64,000 nt of DNA from Brachypterus glaber (Eukaryota; Arthropoda; Insecta; Coleoptera; Kateretidae): the NCBI GenBank assembly GCA_958510825.1, contig OY294046.1, forward strand, positions 48,651,794 through 48,715,793, read 5' to 3'. Below the pieces are notes generated by a model that made no database searches, was not told the origin of the DNA, and saw only the letters and a program-made list of their open reading frames with translations. Shown one piece after another: positions 24,431 to 35,660 of the stretch (its first letter is position 1; every line of letters starts with the position of its first letter). A program made the translations under genes and the position numbers.

Positions 24431-25120
24431 GCTTTAAGATGGGGTCCGCTTTACATTATAAATTGTGCCCGAATATGTAAGTAAGTAAAGGTTCCTTGTT
24501 CAAAATTCTCATCTGGGATTACATTTTGCAACACTTTTATTTTATTCTCTTTATTCCTTTTTCAAAAAAGTGTTTTTTGTTTGCCTGGAAATTTTGAAAA
24601 ATGTAAAAGGGAAAGTTTTATTTATTTAGCAGCAGTATTTTTATAAATCTGAACTATACTGATATCTCTTGGCAATCGATTAAATTTCTATTTTAAGCGG
24701 AGTGAATTCTGTAGTAGAATACAGATATTTAAAAGTTAACAACTTTATATCGTCTAATTTTATTCTCAGCCATGAGATGGAGCACCTATCCACATTTTTT
24801 AAAACTATAGGTAATAGTTATATAATATTTTTTATTAAAAATGTAATATACTAAGAGGTCTGTATACATAATTATTTTAATATCTAAACTTTTTTTCAAA
24901 GAAAATTTTATTAAAATTATTTTTTTTAGACGTTGTCAGTGAAGAAAAATATAATACTAAAACCGAACTTTGGTATGCAAAGAAATGTCCATGTCTAGTT
25001 TTTAATAATATGGATAATAACATTTCATTATAAATAATAACAATTATCCTGACCTTCGTTTATGCAATAAAATCATAAGAAAATGTTGATTTTAAAATTA
25101 TTTCCTCTTAAATAGATATA
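24431..25120. other. Upstream region of SLAGGG gene 1
   Basis: No coding feature or clear TATA box is visible. It is the presumed promoter side of the gene starting at 25121. Confidence 0.4.
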
Positions 25121-25935
25121 ATGCTTTTTATTTGCGTCTTAATACTAGTTTTTAGTTTTAGTGAATCAAAACCAGCAGAAAATATTAAATTAATAACAAA
25201 GTAAGTTATTTTTAATCAAATTTTATATAAATAAGTTAAGAATTGACAGTCTATAAAAATATATATATACGGCACTTTTGTCGGTTAATAGCCGAAAATA
25301 TATATATTAGAAAGTAATCTATCTGTCGTTAAAATCAAATAAACAGGAAACAGTGAATAGTACCATTTCATCGTTTTTGGGAATCATCAGCACTGTGTAT
25401 CCTTTATGTTCTTAATATTTAAATAAAACTTTAGATAGATATAAAAGTATGGTAACATCTATTAATGTGGTCAAGTGAACAGATAACAGTGACCATATCA
25501 ATACATGGAACCATATTTTTATATCTATCTAACGTTTTATTTAAATATTAACAACATACAGGATACACAGTGCTGATGATGACGAAATGGTGATATTCAC
25601 TGTTTCCTGTTCATTTGATTTTAACGATAAATAGATAACTTTCTAATATATATATATTTTCGGCTATTAACCGACAAATGTGCAGTATATATATTTTTTT
25701 TTATAGACTGTCAATTCTTAAGTTATTTAACTTTGCTTAACCTGCTAAAGGATCATAAAATGGTATAGATCCGTGGCATTTTTAATGCAAGTTACTGTAC
25801 ACTCTAAATTGTGGCGGTTTGCCTTTTGGGAACAAGTGAACATAACAGTGACCACATCAATAGATGACACCATACTTTTATTTCTATCTAACGTTTTATT
25901 TAAATATTAACAACAACTTTCTAATATATATATAT

Positions 25936-25978
<43 letters not shown>

Positions 25979-27302
25979 TATATATTTTTTTTTTTTTCGG
26001 TTATTAACCGACAATCGTGCAGTATATATATTTTTTTATAGACTGTCAATTTTTAACTTATTTAACTTTGCTTAACCTGCTAAAGGATCATAAAATGGTT
26101 TAGATCCGTGGCATTTTTAATGCAAGTTACTGTACACCCTAAATTGTGGCGATTTGCCTTTTGGGAACAAGTGAACAAAACAGTGACCACATCAATAGAT
26201 GGCACTATACTTTTATATCTATCTAACGTTTTATTTAAATATTAACAACATACAGGATACACAGTACTGATGATTCCCAGAAAAAATGAAATAGTACTAT
26301 TCACTGTTTCCTGTTCATTTAATTTTAACGACAGATAGATAACTTTCTAATAAGTTTTATATAAGCCGACAGGGAGCTTTTATTAAAAGCTATGTTGGAT
26401 TTCAAGAATGCCGAGGTTAAAAAAAAAGATAAAAAAATAATTTTAATTTACGTAGAATTTAGTTTTAATTTTCTTATGCTCCATAGACAGATTAGCACAG
26501 AAGACATTTTTCTTTGTGATATCCATGTATTTGTTGCGGTGTATAATCTGTGCTGCTGGCACTACTATTTTTGTTTTTTTTTTCTAGCGCTTCTGACAAT
26601 AATAATAAAGAAACTCAAGAAGTAAGGAAGGCAAAAGCAATAAATGGTACAGCAGTAACTAACATATTGCCGGACAATCAAAAGTTTTTAAAAAAATTAC
26701 CATTATTCAATAACAATGATAATATAACAAAAATCAATAGTAATAATTCTGATAGACATACTAATATTATAGAAAATTTATCAAACTTTAATTTAAAGAT
26801 AAATAATAAAAGCATTGTTGATCCTGATATACATACATATAGATTTGAAAGAGGAAAATACAACACTAGTAAAAAAGTTTATACCTCAAAAGAAAGTACG
26901 CAAAAGAGTATATTAGACAAAATCTATATTTCAGCGCCGGAGTTATCTCCTATAAAACCAAATATATCACAAGAAATGAATATCACATGGAAAGTAACTA
27001 CTTTCTCGCCGCTTATTATTAACGTATCAAAAACCTTGAATGATGTAGAATCGAGCACTATTTTGGATGATAATATTACAGAGTTACCAGAAACAACAAT
27101 AACTACCAAAATAGACGAAGATGATAAAACAGAGAGAAACATAACAACCGTGAACTATGATAAAACAGATAACGATATTACAACTAAATATTTTGACAAC
27201 CAAGAGAATAATATTACAACGGAAGACTATGATTACGATAGTGTTCAACCGAGAATTTCCAGCGCCGCTATCGCTTCTCTAGCCGGTGGAGGAATTGGTT
27301 AA
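25121..27302 (+). CDS. SLAGGG family secreted protein 1
   Basis: I do not recognise this gene. Exon 1 (25121-25200) encodes a signal peptide, MLFICVLILVFSFSESKPA, and ends AACAAA before a GTAAGT donor. Exon 2 (26588-27302) follows TTTTTTCTAG and joins in phase 2, giving 264 residues. The mature part has no Cys, is rich in Asn, Thr, Asp and Lys, has many N-x-T/S sequons, and near residues 210-250 repeats the pattern NITT followed by acidic and Tyr residues. It ends SSAAIASLAGGGIG, the C-terminal motif shared with five other genes here. Terminal Gly after Ile would suit C-terminal amidation (inference). The intron is 1.39 kb of repeats. A decayed copy of this gene's end lies 1.1 kb downstream. 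Extracellular location is well supported; function is unknown. Confidence 0.75.
25229..26350. repeat. Inverted and direct repeats in the intron of gene 1
   Basis: 25229-25729 is a foldback: AGTTAAGAATTGACAGTC and the GCCGAAAATATATATATTAG block are inverted at the right. From about 25700 a unit with CCTGCTAAAGGATCATAAAA and TTGCCTTTTGGGAACAAGTG is directly repeated about 305 bp later. Between the direct copies lies an (AT)n run (25921-25985). Confidence 0.75.
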
Positions 27303-27637
27303 GAAAGGCTATTGCACCCTAAATCAAAGATTGCTATTATGTAATAATTTTGTGATAATTAAGGATTAATTTTACATTAAAAGACTCAAAATGATGATCT
27401 TTATTAAGGTATTTGTATTTGCAATCTTCTTTGATTTAACAAGAGTATTTGATACAGTTGACTCTTATATTTTTAAAGATTAACGTTGATTGTTTTGGTA
27501 AACGACATGGTAATATCAACTGCATAACATTATTTTTATCAAAAAGTTAAAAATAAAAGGCATTTTTTAAAAAACTTTTTACAAGCGTTTTTATCATTTA
27601 TCTGCTCATAACTGAGTTATATTATTTTGTAAAATTT

Positions 27638-28361
27638 TACAGAGCGGTCCAAAAGTCACCCCCCCTCTTAACTTTTGAACCAGTTGAGATATCGACTTCA
27701 AACTTGGAACTTTTAAATAAGACAACTTAAACTATCTTTTAGCATATATTTAATACTTTTAGCTCTTAAAATGTGGGCAGGGGACATGGGGGCACATTTT
27801 TTTTAAATGGAAAGGGGGGTCGTGTAATACATCATTTTAAAGCTTATAAAATTCTCCATTTAACTCCATATTTTTAAATTTAAAAAGTCCAAATTTTTTG
27901 GGTTTAAAATGGGGTTGAAAATGGGTATTAATATCAAAATTCCTCTAAAAAAACAAATAATTTTTTAAAAATGTCTAATTTCATCATAAAAAAATGTTAA
28001 TTATACTTTTAAACTAATTTTAGTTGACATAAATAAAAATTTATAAAAAAATCGAATGTTTTAGCACAAAAAATTGAAAAATCAAAACCTTAAAAAACAT
28101 TTTTAAATAATTTTAAAATGTTAGTTTAAATAGAGAATTTTAAAAGCTTTAAAATGATGTATCACACGACCCCCCTTTCCATTAAAAAAAATGTCCCCCA
28201 TGCCTCCCTGCCCATATTTTAAGAGCTGAAAATATCAAATATATGCTAAAAGATAGTTTAAGTTGTCTTATTTAAGTTCTAAATTTGAAGTCGGTATCTC
28301 AACTCGTTCAAAAGTTAAAAGGGGGGGGGTGACTTTTGGACCGCACTGTATTATATTAAAA
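27638..28361. mobile_element. Foldback MITE with ACAGNGCGGTCC ends
   Basis: The ends are ACAGAGCGGTCCAAAAGTCA (left) and its near complement, ending TGGACCGCACTGT (right). Matching inner blocks include AAGACAACTTAAACTATC and TCTTAAAATGTGGGCAGG. It is 0.72 kb, non-coding, and separates gene 1 from its decayed duplicate. Confidence 0.8.
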
Positions 28362-28415
28362 TATGTATGTAAAATAAATAGGTATTAAAAAAATCATATT
28401 GTTTTTTTTAAATAT

Positions 28416-28521
28416 AGAATTTACAGCAGTGCAATCTCTACACATTCTGTAGAAGAAATTCGTTAAGAAACATTATTATTTGTTTAAATCAAAGATTACC
28501 ATTATGTAACCATTTTGGGAT
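28416..28521 (+). pseudogene. Relic of a SLAGGG last exon and 3' flank
   Basis: AGAATTTACAGCAGTGCAAT at 28416 onward lines up without gaps with gene 1 from 27252 over about 106 bp, covering the last 14 codons and the 3' flank. Shared blocks include GTTAAGAAA at the stop and TAAATCAAAGATT and ATTATGTAA after it. The relic reads SSAISTHSVEEIR then stop where gene 1 reads SAAIASLAGGGIG then stop. The motif glycines are lost, and upstream there is only transposon. This is a dead duplicate of the gene 1 3' end. Confidence 0.65.
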
Positions 28522-29694
28522 ATACAGGGTGTTCCGTGAGAAAAGGAAAATATTTTTAAGATGTGTTCTAGAGGTCAAAATAAGAAAAATAGTTCCCATA
28601 AACATATATCCAAAAACGGCTCGTAAGGGAGATACGCCCCTTCAAATGGGGCACCATAATTTCGATTTATTATTAATAACCTAGGAACCCTTTGTGTTAT
28701 ACCATCGAGGTTTAGCATGTGATATATGTTTTATAAGGCCTATCAGCCCATGGCATTTGCATGTAGTTACTTCAACCAGGGGCGTCCGTAATGGGGGGTC
28801 TTATCCCTTTTTTGCCCCAAACTTTTTTCTGCTTAACTTTTTGTTGGTTTATTTTTAGAATAGTATTACACAGGTATAAAAAAATTAAAAAGGTACTTCT
28901 TGTAATACCATAGTATTAACCGTTTTCGAGAAAAATACAATTAAAAATAAAATTACATTTTTCCAGAACCAAAAATAAAAAACAATAAAATGTTAGATAA
29001 TAACCAGAATTTCCATAATGCAAGGTGATTTAACATCAAAAGCTAAGAAAAAAAGTTTTATACATTTAGGCCCAAATATCTTTTTTAAAGGTTACATGGC
29101 CCTTTAAAAATGTTGGAATTTTTTGGACCGTACCACCCTTAGCATTGATTTTTGGAATTACGTATATGACGACTTTTTTTTCTTTGTTTTTGGTGTACAG
29201 TAACCCTACACTATTAAAATTTTGGGTTTTAACATTTTAGCTTTTAATTTTTGGTTCTCGAAACTTGTAATTTTGCCTTTAATTGTATTTTTCTCGAAAA
29301 CGGTTAATCCTAAAGTATTACAGCAAGGGTACCTTTTTGATTTGTTTTTACCCAAGGAATACTATTCTAATAATAAATCCACAAAAAAAAACAGAAAAAA
29401 GTTTGGGGCAAAAAAGTGATAAGACCCCTCATCTCGCACGCCCCTGGTTTAAGTAACTACATTCAAATACCATTGGCTGATAGGCCTTATTAAGAATAGA
29501 TCACTTGCAAAACCTTGTTGCTATAACACAAATGGTTATTAATTAAAAATTGAATTTTTGGTACCCCTTTTGAAGGGGCGTAGCTCCCTTATGAGTCCTT
29601 TTTGGACATATGTTTATGGGAACTTTTTTTCTTATTTTGACCTCTAGAAAACATCCTTTAAATATTTCCCTTTCCTCATGGAACACCCTGTATT
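28522..29694. mobile_element. Foldback element with ACAGGGTGTTCC ends
   Basis: ATACAGGGTGTTCCGTGAG at the left is mirrored by CATGGAACACCCTGTAT at the right. Inner matches include the CGTAAGGGAG/CCCCTTCAAA block and CGTTTTCGAGAAAAATACAA. Arms are about 0.55 kb. It resembles the 2450-3980 foldback in layout and several inner blocks, so both belong to one superfamily. Non-coding. Confidence 0.8.
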
Positions 29695-29865
29695 ATAAAC
29701 ATTTATGTTCAAGTTTACATAATATATGACTGTACCTTTTTTGTATCTAAACAATAAATAAATAAGTACATGTTTTATTATTTAATATGATATATGAAGC
29801 CTTTGGAATAAAAATAAACAAACTTAATTATTTATCTAGTTTTATTATTATTATTATTATTATTT

Positions 29866-30760
29866 TTTTTTTTTTAACGCAAAGCATCTGCTAGTCAGGC
29901 CTCGCTCGTATCTCCGACTTTACGAGCAGGTGAGCCAGCAAAATCAATGACTACTCCACACACCGTGAGGTAAGTAATTATTGGGTCCGATTGTCATGCG
30001 CTCTGAGTATATTCCGTGATCCCAGAATAACGGCCTTCTGCATATTTCCGGATAAGAGCTCTGCTCTTTTGGAGCATGCCGGTATGGTCTTAAGTGCAGA
30101 GAGAAATGTTTGCCTTGTACCACCAAGAGAACCAATAATGAGGACCACAAGCTTAACAGAATAACCCGGAGTTCGAAAAGCAGGTCTTGATATTTCGTCC
30201 GTTTTTCCTCCTCTTTTAAGACTATGTTCGTTTCGGCAGGAGCCGAGAATTCAATAACGAACATTGTCTTAAGATCTTTATCGAGGAGGACTACATCAGG
30301 CTTATTGAATCTTATTTGCCTGAGGGTGGAGAATGAGTAGTTCCAATAAATTCGGCACCTCTCATTCTCCACAACGGACTCAATATCGTCTGGAGCATAG
30401 GGCCTTAGGTGAAAGTATTGCACACGCAAGGCCGCGTTATGTCGTCGTATATAGGCGGAGACGGCATTTGTAAATATGTTGTAGCCTGCGTTTAGACATG
30501 TTATCGGCCTGTAGTTTTTGGGTTCAGACAAATCTCCGTTCTTAGGGAGTAACACAGTTCGCCCCTCGACGAACCAGGAAGGTATTTGCTGCTCCTCATT
30601 TAGCCATGAATTGAATATTTTGGCTAAATGTTGGTGGGTTGATGGTAACTTTTTCCACCAGTAGTTGTTAATGCCATCTGGGCCTGGAGCAGCAAAGTTC
30701 TTAGATCCCTCAAGAGCTTTTCGAACTTCTTCCTTGGTTATCGGCAGGCGCTCATCCCCT
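29866..30760 (-). pseudogene. Dong/R4-like LINE remnant, internally deleted
   Basis: From about 30756 leftward the frame reads DERLPITKEEVRKALEG, then FAAPGPDGINNYWWKKLP, EGRTVLLPKNGD and PKNYRPITCLN, which is the start of a LINE reverse transcriptase. It then jumps to YFHLRPYAPDDIESV, RIYWNYSF, NKPDVVLLDKD and VIEFSAPAETNIVLKEE, a PD-(D/E)xK restriction-like endonuclease domain. After a frameshift near 30165 it continues IIGSLGGTRQTF and ends NILRAHDNRTQ at 29978. The polymerase core with its Asp-Asp pair is missing, so the copy is dead. The 3' end runs into poly-A and (AAT)n on the - strand at 29842-29875. A C-terminal endonuclease of this type and TAA-repeat targeting are known for Dong elements of the R4 clade. 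Confidence 0.75.
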
Positions 30761-30765
30761 TATCC

Positions 30766-30860
<95 letters not shown>
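30766..30860. repeat. (TTA)n microsatellite between two LINE remnants
   Basis: About 31 perfect ATT units. It is both the 5' border of the LINE remnant on its left and the 3' tail of the one on its right. Long Tyr, Ile or Asn runs in translations here are artefacts. Confidence 0.95.
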
Positions 30861-31429
30861 TCCATTTAGTATTTTAATTCTCAGCTAATAGCTGGAATAC
30901 ACCTATTCCTTATAGTTCTCAAGGGAATTAGGTTATTAGGAGTGGGAAGGGATTTCACCCTATCCCACCCGTTTATTTAGGTAATTGTATTGTTTAAGAA
31001 CTTTCTAACAATGTGGCATGTTTGTAAGATTGCTATTCTTTGCAAGTTACAAACAATATGTTCTTCAATATCCAATTTTCCTAGATGTTTAACTAAATTT
31101 TTTGACACAACTCCAATAGCAGATATAATAACTGGTACTATTGTGGTTTCCCGAACTTTCCATATATGCTGTAATTCAAGCGCCAGATTAATATATTTGT
31201 TAATTTATTCTGTTTCTGTTTTAATTAGGTTTTGTGACAGTGGGTATCCTACGTCAATAATAAATGCTTTTCCATTGGATTCCTCAATCACCACAATGTC
31301 TGGCCGATTATGATCAACTGTATGGTCAGTTATGATAGGTATGTCCCAATATATGAGGGTTTCGTTAGACTCGAGTACTGTAGCAGGTTGATACTTATAA
31401 TATGGCGCTGGATTCTCAATAAGTCTATA

Positions 31430-31435
<6 letters not shown>
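30861..31435 (-). pseudogene. Second endonuclease-type LINE remnant, nonsense-broken
   Basis: From about 31430 the frame reads YRLIENPAPYYKYQPATVLE, then LIYWDIPIITDHTVDHNRPD, IVVIEESNGKAFIIDVGYP and LSQNLIKTETE, then a TAA stop at about 31203. It continues in frame INKYINLALELQHIWKV, TTIVPVIISAIGVVSKNL and HIVRKFLNNTIT to a stop near 30979. The RPD...IIDV pattern is a restriction-like LINE endonuclease with its C-terminal tail. It differs clearly from the left-hand remnant, so two families are present. The upstream reverse transcriptase is absent. The 3' tail is the (TTA)n array at 30766-30860. Confidence 0.7.

Positions 31436-31522
<87 letters not shown>
31434..31522. repeat. (TTA)n microsatellite at the 5' border of the second LINE
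   Basis: About 29 ATT units. The LINE coding remnant begins directly at its left edge, so the insertion lies inside a TAA-type array. Confidence 0.95.
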
Positions 31523-31523
<1 letters not shown>

Positions 31524-31654
31524 CATGACAAGATTATTTGACACAGATTAATTTTTATAACGATTAAACATAATTCTTTTGGTTTACGAGATAGATTTAA
31601 CGATTGTTTTACCATTTAAAAAAAAAAGATAATATGAAGTAAAAATAAAGTATA

Positions 31655-32898
31655 TATTTTGGGTCACGGATTTGGATGATTATGTTTTTTGTGTAGCCCA
31701 CCGATGTTAGAAAAAAACCTAAACAGGATTTTTTCAAAAACCCCCCGTTTCGAAAATATGATTTTTTAAATTTTTTTCAACAATTTTAAAATTCTCGAAA
31801 ATGTAACATTGGCGTGCAATAACTTAAAAACTATTTAACCTAGAGAACTGTGGTTTTCAACATTAAAAAAATCATATTTTTTTCTATCAAATTTTATCAA
31901 ACTAATTTTGACATTTTTTTGTTTTTTCAAGATGGCCGCTAAAAATTTTAAGGCCATTTTTCTCAAAAACTCCATTTTTTATTTTCTTGAAATTTTTAGG
32001 ATCAACTACTAATTATGTGTACTTTGTATCTAAAAAATTAAAAAATAGGACTTTTTTGTTATTTTTTTGCGAGAACCAATAATATGGCCAAAAAATAGAA
32101 TTTTATCAACTTTTTCGAACTTTATTCGCAACAGGTGTGGAAAAATTCTCGTTTTATGGTTAAAACTACTGTCTGCATGTCCTGTTTAATGTCCGTTTCA
32201 ATAAATTTGTAATGTATACAATAATATTGTATAACAATATATTATATTGTTATGATATCCGCGCCGATCCAGGCCTGACGACATGGGTCACGGATTTGTC
32301 TGATTTTTTTGTGTGTAGCCCACCGATGTCTAAGAAAAATCTCCACGGGATTTTATTCAAAAACGTCCCGTTTTGAAAATATGACTTTTTTAATTTTTCT
32401 TAAAATTTTTTGAATTTGTCAAAAATTTGACATGCAATAACTCAAAAACTATTTTCAATATTATTGTATACCTTACAAATCTATTATTATGAAACCGGCA
32501 TAAAATAGGACATGCAGACAGTAGTTTTAACGAGAAAAAGATCATTGATTGAATGAATAAAAAATGGAGTTTTTGAGAAAAATAGCCTTAAAATTTTTGA
32601 AAAAACAAAAAAAACTGTCAAAACTAATTTGATTAAATTTGATAGGAAAAAATATGATTTTTTTTTAATGGAGAAAACCGCAGTTCTCTAGGTTAAATAA
32701 TTTTTGAATTATTGCACGTCAATGACTCATTTTCGAGAATTTTAAAAATTAAAAATTAAAAAAATCATATTTTCGAAACGGTTTTTTTTTAACCCGTGGA
32801 GGTTTTTCTCTAACATCGGTTGGCTACACATAAAAAAATAATCAGCCAAATCCGTGACCCAAGCCCTCAGCCCTGTCTGAATCGGCTCGGATATCATC
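31655..32898. mobile_element. Complex foldback with three copies of one terminus
   Basis: GGGTCACGGATTTG with GTAGCCCACCGATGT occurs at about 31659 and 32284 in the same direction and once inverted near 32800-32865. The outer arms pair over blocks such as GACATGCAGACAGTAGTTTT. Short ends with GATATCC and CCGATCCAGGC (32246) pair with a block ending at 32898. This looks like one foldback with a partial duplication of its end. Non-coding. Confidence 0.65.
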
Positions 32899-33080
32899 TT
32901 AAACCAAAGACTAAGTATAATTTTTAATCTTTGCTTAAACATTGGATGCTATATCATGGCAAACTACAAGGTTCCGTGTTAGGTCCCTTGCTATTCCTGT
33001 TATTTAACAACGATTTTCCATATTTCATTAAGACAGTATATACTATTCCCTTATACCCAGAAAACTAAAATAGCTCGAAA

Positions 33081-34699
33081 CTAGTGCACTAAATTCGACC
33101 TATTATTCTCGTCTAGAAACATCCTTTAAATGCTCCCAAATGCACACAACTAGCCCTAACTAACCTAGCTCGCATTTTTATACCTATCCTTTGATCCATT
33201 TAGAAACCTAAAATAGCATGCTATTTTCTTCATATAATAGATCGAAAATATCGACCTAAAATAGCTCCTGAATAGCATCCAAATAAGTTTAAAAATACCA
33301 TACTATTTATGACCTAAATTAGCTCGAAAATATCATGCTATTTTCTACCTAGTTTAGCAGTATATTTTTGATCTAATTTTTGATCGAAATAAAATAGGTG
33401 ATAAACGCAAAAAAGGTTATTATATTTGTTTGTGGTTCAGACTTTTATCACAGCACACTTTAGATAACTTTTATTGAAAGTTTAAATTTTCACATTCATG
33501 TTCTTCCTCACTACTTTTGTTTTCACTCTTATTTACACAAATTTTTAATATCATTTTAACTCTCATTTTCACTATTATTCACTATTTCACTGCTCCTGCT
33601 TTCACCACAAAAGCTCTCTTCTACCACTCCTGTGTTCTTCTAAAACTTCACTGCATTTACTAAAGTCATTTTTACTTTTGTTCTGTACTTCTTTACTTCT
33701 TAAAGAAGCTAAATAATCAAATTTCTTTTTTTTTTTCGACGATTTTTGAAAGACCAGAAAAGAATTTACAATTCTTAAATTTGCAAAGCGACGTGCATCC
33801 ATTCTGAAAACTTTAGTAATAATAAAATACTATTTTAAAATATATGCTTGCATTTAGTGCAAAAAATAGAAGCATTATTAGCAACCTAAACTAGTGCACT
33901 AAATTCGACCTATTATTCTCGTCTAGAAACATCCTTTAAATGCTCCCAAATGCACACAACTAGCCCTAACTAACCTAGCTCGCATTTTTATACCTATCCT
34001 TTGATCCATTTAGAAACCTAAAATAGCATGCTATTTTCTTCATATAATAGATCGAAAATATCGACCTAAAATAGCTCCTGAATAGCATCCAAATAAGTTT
34101 AAAAATACCATACTATTTATGACCTAAATTAGCTCGAAAATATCATGCTATTTTCTACCTAGTTTAGCAGTATATTTTTGATCTAATTTTTGATAGAAAT
34201 AAAATAGGTGATAAACGCAAAAAAGGTTATTATATTTGTTTGTGGTTCAGACTTTTATCACAGCACACTTTAGATAACTTTTATTGAAAGTTTAAATTTT
34301 CACATTCATGTTCTTCCTCACTACTTTTGTTTTCACTCTTATTTACACAAATTTTTAATATTATTTTAACTCTCATTTTCACTATTATTCACTATTTCAC
34401 TGCTCCTGCTTTCACCACAAAAGCTCTCTTCTACCACTCCTGTGTTCTTCTAAAACTTCACTGCATTCACTAAAGTCATTTTTACTTTTGTTCTGTACTT
34501 CTTTACTTCTTAAAGAAGCTAAATAATCAAATTTCTTTTTTTTTTCGACGATTTTTGAAAGACCAGAAAAGAATTTACAATTCTTAAATTTGCAAAGCGA
34601 CGTGCATCCATTCTGAAAACTTTAGTAATAATAAAATACTATTTTGAAATATATGCTTGCATTTAGTGCAAAAAATAGAAGCATTATTAGCTACCTAAA
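33081..34699. repeat. Recent 810-bp tandem duplication
   Basis: CTAGTGCACTAAATTCGACC starts copy 1 at 33081 and copy 2 at 33891. By eye I count only a handful of substitutions and a one-base change in a T run between them, about 99% identity. The unit holds repeated CTAAAATAGC motifs and palindromic ATAGCATGCTAT sites on the left, and a compact A-rich - strand frame on the right. Confidence 0.9.
33602..33802 (-). other. 66-codon open frame inside the duplicated unit
   Basis: The frame starts MDARRFANLRIVNSFLVFQK and is Lys/Ser/Glu-rich. An AATAAA-like site lies about 0.1 kb downstream (near 33475). In copy 2 (34612 leftward) the A run in the KKKKK region is one base shorter, which shifts the frame. 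No domain is recognised. It may be chance or the last piece of a dispersed gene. Confidence 0.25.
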
Positions 34700-35087
34700 T
34701 TGAGACGATATAGGCAGTGTTACGGACTTAAAATGGTTCATTTATATTTCGTTCTTAATTAAACCAATATAGACCATATATTTTCGACATAAAGTTGGTC
34801 ATTGTTAGGTCTTCCCAAATTTTATCAAATAAAGGCGTATATTATCGAACCAAAATAGTTTATTAATTTACCGTCTAAAACTAGGGAGCATTTAGTAATA
34901 AAAATGGAACTTATAATAATAAGACCTTAAACTGACATAAAATAGCATACATATTTCGATTTAATTATGAGTGCTTTTAGACGTACAATTATAGCGTCCA
35001 TTTTTCATTCAACTTTTGAGAAATATTTTGAAAGTCTCAATAATTTCTTCCATTTTTCTTGCTAACAAGTTTAGGATGTTATTATAT

Positions 35088-35153
35088 ATAATGTCCCAGA
35101 AAATCAGCTTGAGAGTCTAGTATACTCTCAAGCTGGTTTTCTGGGACATTATA
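35088..35153. repeat. Near-perfect hairpin, 26-bp stem
   Basis: ATGTCCCAGAAAATCAGCTT followed by GAGAGT pairs with its reverse complement across a short loop, with a single T/C mismatch in the stem. Flanking TATA on both sides extends it. A transcript would fold into a stem the size of a small-RNA precursor, but a tiny MITE is equally likely. Confidence 0.85.
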
Positions 35154-35562
35154 GATGAGTTATACTATTTTGTAAAATTAAACCTTAATGTAAACACTGA
35201 TTTAAACTGGCTCGTTTTCAAAGGTAGTATTTAGGTTAGTAAACTTTGTAAATAAATTATCAATTTAAAATAATGTACTAAAAACATTTCTATTGTTTTT
35301 TATTTTGAAATAGCATTGTAGTTGTTTGACCTTTTAATGTTTGCTATTTAGTAAATTTTAATTATTTGTATTTGAAATTTTAATTTTACTAGCCGTGAAG
35401 ATCGTTCTGTCTAATTAGACATATATTTATATATTATAAGAGTTTTTTGCCGATTTTTGCTATAGCTACAGTTTATAGTATAGCATTTGGCACTGGTGCT
35501 GCTGTCCAATTCTTAATTTATAAATATAGACACCAGATAATCCACGAAACTGTAAATTAACT

Positions 35563-35660
35563 TATATTTATTTATTTTATTTATTTATTTATTTTTTAGT
35601 CACACAGTATCATGGAGAGCCCCAAATAAGCATATTGCTTGTGCTAGGGGCTCCCCATTG
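35563..35660 (-). repeat. 3' hairpin repeat with TTTA tail, copy 2
   Basis: GGAGAGCCCCAAATAAGC pairs imperfectly with GCTTGTGCTAGGGGCTCC beside a (TTTA)n run (35563-35596). It is the inverse of copy 1 at 19143. Confidence 0.7.

Noticed and set aside
26392..26587. Start of gene 1 at an ATG just before exon 2
   Set aside because: The sequence is the T-rich intron end. The exon at 25121 gives a better signal peptide, a GTAAGT donor and the same phase as gene 2.
30665..31615. Frames with long Tyr, Ile or Asn runs (also 49558-49863)
   Set aside because: These are translations of TTA/TAA microsatellites and not proteins.
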